DNA of 64,000 bases, taken from assembly GCF_002289565.1 (NCBI RefSeq), contig NZ_NTFY01000073.1, positions 1-64,000 on the forward strand, written 5' to 3'. The translations under genes and the position numbers were made by a program. Under the pieces are notes generated by a model. The model made no database searches. It saw only the letters and a list, made by a program, of their open reading frames with translations, and was not told where the DNA came from. The DNA comes from Rhodopirellula sp. SM50 (lineage in GTDB: Bacteria; Planctomycetota; Planctomycetia; Pirellulales; Pirellulaceae). Shown here piece by piece: positions 56,280-64,000 of this stretch (its first letter is position 1; every line of letters starts with the position of its first letter).

Positions 56280-58016
56280 ATGCGATTTATCATCAACCTT
56301 GCAGTGCTGATCACCCTCTGTCTGACGACGACCTCTCGGGCGAGCGATCGCCCCAACGTGATCCTGATCGTCACCGATGACCAGGGGTACGGCGATATGT
56401 CGTGCCACGGGAATCCGTGGCTGCGAACGCCCAACCTGGACCGACTGGCGTCCGAGAGTGTTCGTCTGGAGGACTATCACGTTGACCCTGTTTGCACGCC
56501 AACCCGCGCGGCGCTGATGACAGGACGCTATTCGTCTCGCGTCGGAGCCTGGACGGTCACCCAGGGGCGGCAGTTGCTCGGACCAGACGAGGTGACGATG
56601 GCTCAAGTGTTTTCCGATGCGGGTTACCGGACGGCAATGATTGGCAAGTGGCACCTCGGTGACGCTTGGCCGTATGCGCCAAGATTCCGGGGGTTTCAGA
56701 AGGTGTTGCGACATCTCGCCGGCGGCATTGATGAGATCGGCAATCCCATCGGCAACGATTATTTCGACGACACTTACTATCGAAACGGAGTGCCGGAGAA
56801 AATTGAAGGCTACTGTACCGACGTGTTCTTCGCGGAGTGCCAGCGTTTCATTGACCAAGCCTCCGATAAGCCGTTTTTTGTTTATCTGCCGTTAAATGCG
56901 ATGCACAGTCCGCACACGGTCGCCGACCAATTCTCAGCTCCGTTCGTCGCCCAAGAACATTCGGAGGTACGATCGAAATTCTTTGGACAGATCATCAACT
57001 TCGATCAGAACCTGGGTCGATTACTGGGCCGGCTAGATGAACGAAAGCTGGCGGAGAATACCATTGTCATCTTCATGGGCGACAATGGCACAGCAGTGGG
57101 CGTGGGCGGTGGGGAGCCAGGTGACGGGTTCAACGCTGGCATGCGAGGGAAGAAAGGTTCGGTTTACGAGGGTGGGCATCGAGTCGCCTGCTTTGTGCGT
57201 TGGCCTGCTCGACTGGACGCTGGGCGACAAATCGAACAACTCACAACTTGTAGGGACTGGCTTCCAACCTTGATCGAATGGTGTGATCTGAACGTTTCTG
57301 GCGACATCCACTTCGACGGGCAAAGTCTCGGCCCGCTGATGGACGGAGATGCCGACGACTGGCCTGATCGCACGTTGTTCATCGATCGACAGCAAGATCG
57401 TCCTACGCTCAGGCAATTGTCCGATTCTCGAAACCGATTCCCGCACTATGCAGTGCTCACCGAAAAGTGGCGTTTGGTCGACGGCGAACTCTTTGACGTC
57501 CTCGACGATCCGGGGCAGCAAAACAACGTGGCGGCGCGGCACATGGACATCGTCGAACAACTCTGGTCGCGCTACGAAGAACATTTCAACGACGTGTTTC
57601 CGAACGAGCCGTCCTACACACGGTTTCAGCTCGGTGCGGCCGAAGAGAATCCCACCCGATTCACGGTGCGCGACTGGCATCCGACCGAAGGGAGGGTGAT
57701 TTGGAAACAAGAGCAACTCAGCGATGACGCACTCGCCATCAACGGTTTTTGGGCTGTCAACGTGGTGCAAGCTGGCCGGTATTCGATTCGGCTATCCAGG
57801 TTTCGCGATGATGCGCCCGGGGCAATGCGTGCAACGAACGCGATGCTAAAGATCGGAAAACAAGAAATCGAAAAGCAACTGAAGGGCAATGAGACGTCCG
57901 TGACATTCACGTTGGACCTGCCTAAAGGACCAGCGACGTTGCAGACCTGGCTCACCAGCCAAGCAGGTGTCGTTCGCGGCGCGTACTTTGTACACGTCGA
58001 GCGACAATCGAAATAG
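56280..58016 (+). CDS. Sulfatase 1 (formylglycine-dependent)
   Basis: This 578-aa exported enzyme hydrolyses sulfate esters. The signal peptide is MRFIINLAVLITLCLTTTSRA. The metal site begins VILIVTDDQGYGD. The formylglycine motif is CTPTRAALMTGR with C72, followed by MIGKWHLGD. The C-terminal ~120 residues are an extra beta-rich domain (DWHPTEGRVIWKQEQL...). S1 sulfatase family; subfamily and substrate need comparison. It lies 8 bp before the RAYT element. Confidence 0.93.
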   Translation: MRFIINLAVLITLCLTTTSRASDRPNVILIVTDDQGYGDMSCHGNPWLRTPNLDRLASESVRLEDYHVDPVCTPTRAALMTGRYSSRVGAWTVTQGRQLLGPDEVTMAQVFSDAGYRTAMIGKWHLGDAWPYAPRFRGFQKVLRHLAGGIDEIGNPIGNDYFDDTYYRNGVPEKIEGYCTDVFFAECQRFIDQASDKPFFVYLPLNAMHSPHTVADQFSAPFVAQEHSEVRSKFFGQIINFDQNLGRLLGRLDERKLAENTIVIFMGDNGTAVGVGGGEPGDGFNAGMRGKKGSVYEGGHRVACFVRWPARLDAGRQIEQLTTCRDWLPTLIEWCDLNVSGDIHFDGQSLGPLMDGDADDWPDRTLFIDRQQDRPTLRQLSDSRNRFPHYAVLTEKWRLVDGELFDVLDDPGQQNNVAARHMDIVEQLWSRYEEHFNDVFPNEPSYTRFQLGAAEENPTRFTVRDWHPTEGRVIWKQEQLSDDALAINGFWAVNVVQAGRYSIRLSRFRDDAPGAMRATNAMLKIGKQEIEKQLKGNETSVTFTLDLPKGPATLQTWLTSQAGVVRGAYFVHVERQSK

Positions 58017-58024
58017 CGCGACAA

Positions 58025-58809
58025 AAAAAGGGTCAGGAGCCTTTTTGGTTGACTGGGTAAAGATGGAGTGGTAGCTTTCGGGCTTTCGACGGAATCTTGG
58101 AGGGGCCCGAACATGCCAAGACCACCCCGAGCGGATGTCGCCGGCGAGATCTATCACGCACTCAATCGTGGCAATGGCCGGCAAACCATCTTTCACAAAG
58201 AGGAGGACTACGTCGCCTTTGAACGCGTCCTTGAGGAAGGATTGGCAAAGTATCCGGTCGATTTGATCGCGTATCAGTGGATGCCCAATCATTGGCATAT
58301 GGTGCTCTCGCCGCGCGAAGATGGTGCGATGAGCCGACTGATGTACTGGGTGACGATGACACACACGGCGCGTTACCACGCCCACTATCACACGACCGGT
58401 AACGGTCACCTTTACCAAGGTCGGTTCAAGAGTTTTCCCATCCAGAGCGATGAACACTTCTTGCTCGTCTGCCGGTATGTAGAGCGTAACGCGCTGGCTG
58501 CCGGATTGGTCACGGCAGCCGAAGACTGGCGGTTCGGAAGCCTCTACAATTGGAACGGCGGGCACTGTGGGGTGAATCTTGCCCGCTGGCCGTTGCCGCG
58601 ACTGCCCGGATGGATCAAACGGGTGAACGAACCGGTGAGTGAAAACGAACGGGAGCGACTGCAAAGAGCGATTGCTCGTAGTCAGCCATTCGGCGCGCCC
58701 GGATGGGTCGAAACGACGGCACGAAAATACAACCTCGAGTCGACCCTGCGGAAGCGGGGTCGACCACGCAAGTTCCCCTAAACTGCCAAAAAGGCTCCTG
58801 ACCCTTTTT
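58025..58809 (+). mobile_element. Intact RAYT element with 24-bp perfect inverted ends
   Basis: The ends at 58025-58048 and 58786-58809 are exact inverted copies of each other (24 of 24 bases). Each end also folds internally (aaaaagg/cctttttgg around gtcaggag). The transposase gene lies between. The element is inserted between sulfatase 1 (stop 58016) and sulfatase 2 (ATG 58816). No target-site duplication is obvious. Confidence 0.88.
58113..58781 (+). CDS. RAYT-family (TnpA_REP) transposase
   Basis: This 222-aa single-strand transposase of the Y1/HUH type moves or copies its own REP-like ends. The start [22 protein letters not shown] is conserved in RAYTs. The HUH-like motif is [11 protein letters not shown] (H60, H62). 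The catalytic Tyr is in [13 protein letters not shown] (Y122). The C-terminal basic tail (KRGRPRKFP) may help bind DNA. The ATG at 58113 matches the RAYT N-terminus; a start at 58068 is possible but adds no homology. A defective copy lies at 27805-28461. Confidence 0.92.
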   Translation: MPRPPRADVAGEIYHALNRGNGRQTIFHKEEDYVAFERVLEEGLAKYPVDLIAYQWMPNHWHMVLSPREDGAMSRLMYWVTMTHTARYHAHYHTTGNGHLYQGRFKSFPIQSDEHFLLVCRYVERNALAAGLVTAAEDWRFGSLYNWNGGHCGVNLARWPLPRLPGWIKRVNEPVSENERERLQRAIARSQPFGAPGWVETTARKYNLESTLRKRGRPRKFP

Positions 58810-58815
58810 ATTTTC

Positions 58816-60339
58816 ATGACTAGATTTTTAGCCATTCTCGCCGCTTGCTTCGTCGCATCAGCTACTTCGTCTCGTGCGGATGAGCGCCCCAACATCGTCG
58901 TCATCATGGCGGACGATCTGGGTCTAGGCGATGTCAGCTTTCATGTGCGTTCCATCCAGAAACGAGAACCACTGGTTGAAACTCCGACGTTGGATGCGCT
59001 CGCCGCGCGATCGCTTTGGTTCACGGACGGGCACTCGGCGACGGCACTTTGCGCTCCGACTCGCTACGCGGTGATGAGCGGCAACAACAACTATCGTTGC
59101 TACGCTCCGTGGGGTGTCTGGAGCACGTTTGGTCAGTCCGCGTTCAAGCAAGGGCACGCGACGCTGGGCACGGTCGTGCGCGATGCCGGCTATCAAACCG
59201 GATTCGTTGGCAAGTGGCACCTTGGCGGCGACTTTTATGTTCCTGGAAGCGAGCAGATCTACCGCGGCAAAAAAAATGGCGACTTGACCGGCAAGGTCGA
59301 CATGACACGTATGATTTCGGGCGGCCCGAAGGACTGCGGGTTCGATTATGACGTCACCACGCCCTGCGGAATCCAGGGGCCGATTTACCTGTTGTACGAA
59401 AACCAGGTTTGGAGTCCCTTGGCTGACGATTCACACATCGTTTTCCTCAACGAGGAGAACGCGATCGATCCAAGAAGCATCAGCGACAAGGGGCCGGGGC
59501 TCGGTGATTCGAACTGGGACACGCAAGAAATCGGCAAGCTGCTGTCGGCCAAAGCGGCCGACTTCATCAAACACTCCGCTGCCGGCGACGATCCGTTCTT
59601 TCTGTACTATTGCTCGCCGATGGTGCACCTTCCGCACTGCCCACCGGACGATTTTGATGGGAAACCGATCAAAGGCGAAACGCCGACACGTCACTTGGAC
59701 ATGATCCTCGACTTGGACATGCAAGTGAAACGCATCGTGGATGCACTGGACGATGCTGGAGAGTTGCAGAACACGCTGATCGTGGTGACGTCGGACAACG
59801 GCGGGCTTAGCGATGGTGCGGCGGGCAAGCATGGGCACTTTTCCAACGGCGGATGGAACGGCAACAAGAACTCGCCGCTGGAAGGTGGGCATCGCGTTCC
59901 GTTCTTTGCCGTTTGGCCGGACCGAATTACGCCCGGCATCACTGGCGAACTGGCGGTCAACCAGGATCTCGTTGCGACGCTTGCGGCGTTGGTTGGAACG
60001 AAAATCCCTGAAGGACAAGCAATGGATTCACTGAACCTGTTACCACTCCTGCTGGGACAGGATGGTTTTCAGCCTCGAGACTACCTGGCGATGCAGGCTG
60101 GCAGCAAAAACGAAGTGATGTTCCGCAAAGGTGGTTGGAAACTGATCCTGCAAAGCGATCATAAACTATCGAAATTCAAACCGATCGCGTTGTTCAACTT
60201 GGATGAAAATCCGACCGAACATCCAGCTGAGAACAAAGTGGATGAGCCTGCACATGCTCAGCGGGTCGAGCAACTGAAAAACGAATACCTACGCATCCGC
60301 CAAAGCGGTCAACGCACAACTCCAGAGGCCCAGTCTTGA
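58816..60339 (+). CDS. Sulfatase 2 (formylglycine-dependent)
   Basis: This 507-aa exported enzyme has the signal [21 protein letters not shown]. The metal site is [13 protein letters not shown], with the formylglycine motif in [11 protein letters not shown] (C79). The segment [11 protein letters not shown] and the C-terminal [11 protein letters not shown] are typical. The ATG is 6 bases after the RAYT right end, and no Shine-Dalgarno is seen in between. The 3' end overlaps sulfatase 3 by 4 bp. Confidence 0.92.
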   Translation: MTRFLAILAACFVASATSSRADERPNIVVIMADDLGLGDVSFHVRSIQKREPLVETPTLDALAARSLWFTDGHSATALCAPTRYAVMSGNNNYRCYAPWGVWSTFGQSAFKQGHATLGTVVRDAGYQTGFVGKWHLGGDFYVPGSEQIYRGKKNGDLTGKVDMTRMISGGPKDCGFDYDVTTPCGIQGPIYLLYENQVWSPLADDSHIVFLNEENAIDPRSISDKGPGLGDSNWDTQEIGKLLSAKAADFIKHSAAGDDPFFLYYCSPMVHLPHCPPDDFDGKPIKGETPTRHLDMILDLDMQVKRIVDALDDAGELQNTLIVVTSDNGGLSDGAAGKHGHFSNGGWNGNKNSPLEGGHRVPFFAVWPDRITPGITGELAVNQDLVATLAALVGTKIPEGQAMDSLNLLPLLLGQDGFQPRDYLAMQAGSKNEVMFRKGGWKLILQSDHKLSKFKPIALFNLDENPTEHPAENKVDEPAHAQRVEQLKNEYLRIRQSGQRTTPEAQS

Positions 60340-61994
60340 TCCAAAGAAACTTTGTTGCTCTCGTGCTGCTTTTATGGTGGTCCCATCCGGGAGTCACTAC
60401 GGCCGGGCGGCCGAACTTCATCTTCATCCTGACTGACGACCAGTCCTATGGGATGATGGGTTGCGATGGAAATGAAGTGACTCAGACGCCCAACCTCGAT
60501 CAGCTTGCCCGCGAAGGAGTTTTCTTCGACCGGGCGTACATCACCAGTGCGATCTGCACGCCCAGTCGAATCTCGATTCTGCTCAGCCAATTTGAACGGA
60601 AACACGGCGTCAACTTCAACTCGGGTACGAGCGTCGCGCCGGAGGCGTGGGCAAAGTCTTATCCTGTCGTGATGCGAGACAACAGTTACTACACAGGCTA
60701 CGTCGGCAAAAACCATGCTCCCATCGGCAAGGGTGGCTACAACAGCGGCTTGATGGAACAATCGTTTGACTACTTCTACGCCGGTCACGGTCACATCCGT
60801 TTCTACCCGAAAGACCATCACGAGATTTTCAAGTCGGCCAAGGAAGACACGCAGGTGGAAATCGTTGGGGAAAGCATCGACGACTTTCTGTCCAACGAAC
60901 ATCGGCTCGAAGGGGCCATGCGGTTTCTCGACTCTCGTCCCGAGGACAAGCCGTTCTGCTTGAGTGTGTGTTTGAACCTGCCGCACGGTGCCGGGACCAG
61001 CACGATGCAAATGCGAGACAGCGACGACGAGATCTACAAAACTCTTTATCGCGACGTTGAAGTGCCGTTGCCGCCAAACTACGTCGCCAAGGCCGATCTC
61101 AAAACGCCGAAGCTACCTGCCGATGTCTTGAAAGTCGAAAACCGACAAACCGGCTACGACTGGGTCGACACACCCGCGACGGCTCGCGAGCGGATCACTC
61201 GGCAAATGCAAGCGATGACGGGGATCGACCGCATGATCGGTAAGGTTCGCGAAAAATTAGCCGCCGAGGGCCTCGCCGATGACACCATCATGATCTTTTG
61301 CTCCGACCACGGTCTCTATTCCGGGCAACAGGGACTGGGCGGCAAGGCGTTTTGCTACGAGCAGACGACGCACGTTCCGATGATTGTCTACGACCCGATG
61401 GCACCGGCTGCAGCGCGAGGTCGACGCAGTGAGCAACTGGTGCAGTCGATCGACATCGCCGCCACCATGCTGGACTACGCGGGCATCGAGCGACCGGCAA
61501 CATTTCAAGGCAAGAGTCTGCGCGGGCTGGTGGAGGGAGCCGACGAGCCGATTCGCGAGTACGTCTACACCGAGAATTTGTGGTCCACGCACTTTGGCAA
61601 TCCTCGCATCGAAGCGGTCCAGGACAAGCGGTGGAAGTACATTCGTTACTACAAGAACGAGAACTTTCCGGCACGATGGAAGATTCGCACGGCGAAGGAA
61701 ATGGGCATTCCAATCAATGCTATGCTCTACGGCGTCCATGACGATGCCATCGCGGTCTATCGTTATTACGCCGAGGCATCGCTCGGCGGCGAACCGCCGG
61801 TCTATGAAGAGCTTTACGATATCAAGAATGATCCCGGCGAGCTTCACAATCTTATTGACGATGCGACTCACGCGGGAACGTTGCAACGGCTGAAGGCGGC
61901 CTGGAGACGAAAGTTGACCGAGGCTCGTGGAACCGACGCTCCGAAGGTGCTACGCTACACCGCCGACAGCGAGAAGGACTACCGATCCAAATGA
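60336..61994 (+). CDS. Sulfatase 3 (formylglycine-dependent)
   Basis: This 552-aa protein starts with TTG at 60336, overlapping the previous stop by four bases (TTGA). It has a signal peptide ([18 protein letters not shown]). The metal site is [14 protein letters not shown], and the formylglycine motif is [10 protein letters not shown] (C74). The usual GKWHLG is GKNHAPIG here, with Lys and His kept. A distinct subfamily from sulfatases 1 and 2 is likely. The ATG of the next gene overlaps its stop (ATGA). Confidence 0.93.
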   Translation: MIQRNFVALVLLLWWSHPGVTTAGRPNFIFILTDDQSYGMMGCDGNEVTQTPNLDQLAREGVFFDRAYITSAICTPSRISILLSQFERKHGVNFNSGTSVAPEAWAKSYPVVMRDNSYYTGYVGKNHAPIGKGGYNSGLMEQSFDYFYAGHGHIRFYPKDHHEIFKSAKEDTQVEIVGESIDDFLSNEHRLEGAMRFLDSRPEDKPFCLSVCLNLPHGAGTSTMQMRDSDDEIYKTLYRDVEVPLPPNYVAKADLKTPKLPADVLKVENRQTGYDWVDTPATARERITRQMQAMTGIDRMIGKVREKLAAEGLADDTIMIFCSDHGLYSGQQGLGGKAFCYEQTTHVPMIVYDPMAPAAARGRRSEQLVQSIDIAATMLDYAGIERPATFQGKSLRGLVEGADEPIREYVYTENLWSTHFGNPRIEAVQDKRWKYIRYYKNENFPARWKIRTAKEMGIPINAMLYGVHDDAIAVYRYYAEASLGGEPPVYEELYDIKNDPGELHNLIDDATHAGTLQRLKAAWRRKLTEARGTDAPKVLRYTADSEKDYRSK

Positions 61995-64000
61995 ATAGAA
62001 CAAAGCAACAGAACACCAATAACTGGCGTCGGGGACTCGCAAACTCGTCCATTGCCGCTCTGTGTTTGCTGATCGCGATTGGCTTGAACAGTCGCGTCGC
62101 AGCCCAGCAGCCAAGCCTTGACTTCAAGTCGATGGTGCAACCCGTACCTGCGTCGGCCAAGTTCGTTGACCCCGACTACTTCATCTGGGGCGGCAGCATG
62201 GCTCGCGATGCTGAGGGGAACTGTCACCTGCTTTACAGTCGCTGGCCGCGTGATCTGGGCCACAATGCATGGGTCACGCACAGCGAGATCGCTCATGCCG
62301 TTGCCGATGATCCGCTGGGTCCGTACACGCACGTCGATGTCGCCTTGCCGCCGCGAGGTTCCCAGTACTGGGACGGCATGTGCACCCACAACCCAACGGT
62401 GCATGAGTTTGACGGAAAATACTATCTCTACTACATGGGGAATTTTGGTGATGGCAATGCGACCGCCAAGCTGAATCCGATTCACCGCAACCACCAACGC
62501 ATCGGTGTGGCGGTGGCGAACAGCCTCAGCGGCCCATGGAAGCGGTTCGACGCACCGATTATCGACATCAGCGAATCGTCGGACGCACCGGATGCTTTGA
62601 TGACCAGCAATCCGTCGATCCTGCGGCGAGCCGATGGAACCTACGTCTTGATCTACAAAGCAGTCGGCAAGAACGGCCGGATGCCTTTCGGCGGTCCCGT
62701 CGTTCATCTGGCTGCAACTTCTGACTCGCCCACCGGGCCGTTCACGAAGCACCTCAAACCGCTGTTCACCGCACCGGGCGTCAAGTTTCCGGCCGAAGAC
62801 CCGTATGTGTGGTTCGACGGCCAGCAGTGTTGGGCAATCGTCAACGATCACAAGGGACACTTCAACCAAACCGGCGAAGACTCATTGGCATTGTTCACGT
62901 CGACCGACGGACTCGATTGGTCTGTCGCGCCTCATCCATGGGTGTTGCAACGAAAACTGACGTGGGCTGACGGGGGCGAACAATCGTTCCATCGACTGGA
63001 ACGTCCGCAACTATGGTTAGAAAACGGCGTGCCGAAGGTGCTGTTCTGTGCCGCGGAAGAGACCAAGGAGAAAACGCATTCGTTCAACGTGCACATTCCC
63101 TTGACGCGACAGGCCCATCAGTACGAAGTCACGGAACTGCGGTTCCAAATTCAAGAAGCCCCGTCCCAGCCGTTTGATGTCGAGCTTTCGGCGACGTTCC
63201 AAAACGATGCTGGAAACTCGATGACGGTCCCAGGCTTTTACAACGGTGACCAAGAGTTTTGCCTGCGATTCACTCCGCCGACCAGCGGGACGTGGCGATA
63301 CAAAACCGAATCCGACGCCGCGTCATTAAACGCGAGGGAAGGCGAAATAACGGTCGGGCCTGCGCGCGACGGTCACAAGGGAGGCATCGTCGTCGATCCG
63401 CAATCATCGCGGCGTTTCGCTTACGAGAATGGTGAGGGCTACTACCCGATCGCCTTCGAGTGCGATTGGTTGTTTGCGTTGGATGCGGAAAACGACTCGG
63501 ACATCCCGCACACCAAAAAGTTTGTTGACAGATTGGCGGACAACGGTTTCAACCAAGTCGTGATGAACGTGTTCGCCTACGACGTCAATTGGAAGAAGGA
63601 CGCCCGGCTCGATTCCCAGTACGACTACGGCAGTCCGTCCGTGTTTCCGTTTGCGGGAAACAATGAAGGCCCAGACTACTCGACTCTGAACGTCGAGTAT
63701 TTCAAGCGTTTAGATCGAGTCATCGAGTACTTGAATCGGAAAGACATCGTTGCCCACTTGATGATCTACGTTTGGAACAAGCGGGTTGCGTGGCCCGAAG
63801 CGAACTCAGAGGCCGACAATCGCTATTTCGACTACGTCGTCCGGCGTTATCAATCCTACCCGAACATCGTCTGGGACATCTCCAAGGAGGCGTTGGGCTA
63901 CGGACACACCGACGTCAACTACATCACCGATCGGATCGAACGACTTCGAGCGGATGACGCGTTTGACCGGCTCGTGACGGTTCACGACTACGGCTACTGC
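61991..64000 (+). CDS. GH43-like propeller / DUF5060 / TIM-barrel glycoside hydrolase (partial)
   Basis: An unbroken 670-codon frame starts at ATG 61991 and runs off the window end. After a signal-like segment ([20 protein letters not shown]), residues about 40-360 form a five-bladed GH43-like propeller (e.g. [48 protein letters not shown]). A DUF5060-like beta domain (about 378-458; [16 protein letters not shown]) follows. A TIM-barrel start (about 480 on; [15 protein letters not shown]) continues to the edge. Coupled to sulfatase 3, it probably cleaves a sulfated glycan. The catalytic acids are not fully visible. Confidence 0.85.
   Translation, partial: MNRTKQQNTNNWRRGLANSSIAALCLLIAIGLNSRVAAQQPSLDFKSMVQPVPASAKFVDPDYFIWGGSMARDAEGNCHLLYSRWPRDLGHNAWVTHSEIAHAVADDPLGPYTHVDVALPPRGSQYWDGMCTHNPTVHEFDGKYYLYYMGNFGDGNATAKLNPIHRNHQRIGVAVANSLSGPWKRFDAPIIDISESSDAPDALMTSNPSILRRADGTYVLIYKAVGKNGRMPFGGPVVHLAATSDSPTGPFTKHLKPLFTAPGVKFPAEDPYVWFDGQQCWAIVNDHKGHFNQTGEDSLALFTSTDGLDWSVAPHPWVLQRKLTWADGGEQSFHRLERPQLWLENGVPKVLFCAAEETKEKTHSFNVHIPLTRQAHQYEVTELRFQIQEAPSQPFDVELSATFQNDAGNSMTVPGFYNGDQEFCLRFTPPTSGTWRYKTESDAASLNAREGEITVGPARDGHKGGIVVDPQSSRRFAYENGEGYYPIAFECDWLFALDAENDSDIPHTKKFVDRLADNGFNQVVMNVFAYDVNWKKDARLDSQYDYGSPSVFPFAGNNEGPDYSTLNVEYFKRLDRVIEYLNRKDIVAHLMIYVWNKRVAWPEANSEADNRYFDYVVRRYQSYPNIVWDISKEALGYGHTDVNYITDRIERLRADDAFDRLVTVHDYGYC

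Overview
The window looks like part of a planctomycete chromosome, most likely from the Pirellulaceae (Rhodopirellula/Stieleria-like). This is inferred from gene content, not from a 16S gene. The evidence is a three-gene sulfatase cluster, TPR/alpha-CTD proteins, many short palindromic intergenic repeats of the 'cttccagcctg' type, mostly monocistronic housekeeping genes, and moderately high GC.

Layout. 0.8-13.5 kb holds scattered genes: a GAF histidine kinase, lysA with a coupled small membrane protein, a Tat-exported Gfo/Idh/MocA oxidoreductase, a gamma-glutamylcyclotransferase-like protein, a 3-hydroxyacyl-CoA dehydrogenase, a GT11-like fucosyltransferase, carA and a GntP permease. 13.7-17.7 kb is the succinate dehydrogenase operon sdhCAB with a 3' hairpin terminator. 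17.9-23.2 kb carries a DUF58 protein, a 16-bp tandem array, a two-gene ABC exporter, argJ and tRNA-Thr(CGT). 23.9-27.5 kb carries a TPR protein with two RNA polymerase alpha-CTD-like domains, tgt coupled to a PII-like gene with Phe at the uridylylation position, and the initiator tRNA-fMet. Right after this tRNA lies a ~2.4 kb accessory insert (dead RAYT transposase plus an XRE/Fic 'mobile mystery' pair). It is flanked by a diverged direct repeat of the tRNA 3' flank.

30.1-34.8 kb is a minus-strand run: secreted protein, ATP-grasp enzyme, CocE-type hydrolase. 35.2-38.6 kb carries a YeeE/YedE transporter with a tiny upstream ORF, aconitase, and two tiny membrane proteins (a Pmp3 homologue and an unannotated 44-aa ORF). 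38.9-48.5 kb is a copper/heavy-metal resistance island. A TolC-type channel and a Tat multicopper oxidase on the plus strand converge on a minus-strand CusB/CusA efflux system with His-rich secreted proteins. It also holds two gene remnants: an internally deleted four-helix-bundle gene and a DUF3147 N-terminal fragment.

48.7-52.5 kb holds a BNR/sialidase-fold protein, a FemAB/GNAT-like protein and a QorB-like reductase. 52.6-64 kb is a sulfate-ester and glycan catabolic region. It starts with a 912-aa secreted fusion of an alkyl-sulfatase-type metallo-beta-lactamase domain and an arylsulfotransferase propeller. Three formylglycine sulfatases follow, the last two apparently in one operon with a GH43-like/DUF5060/TIM-barrel glycoside hydrolase that runs off the window. 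An intact RAYT element with perfect 24-bp inverted ends sits between sulfatases 1 and 2.

Most noteworthy: the sulfatase-sulfotransferase fusion, the double alpha-CTD TPR protein, the tRNA-fMet-linked insert, the live and dead RAYT pair, and the decaying gene fragments in the metal island.
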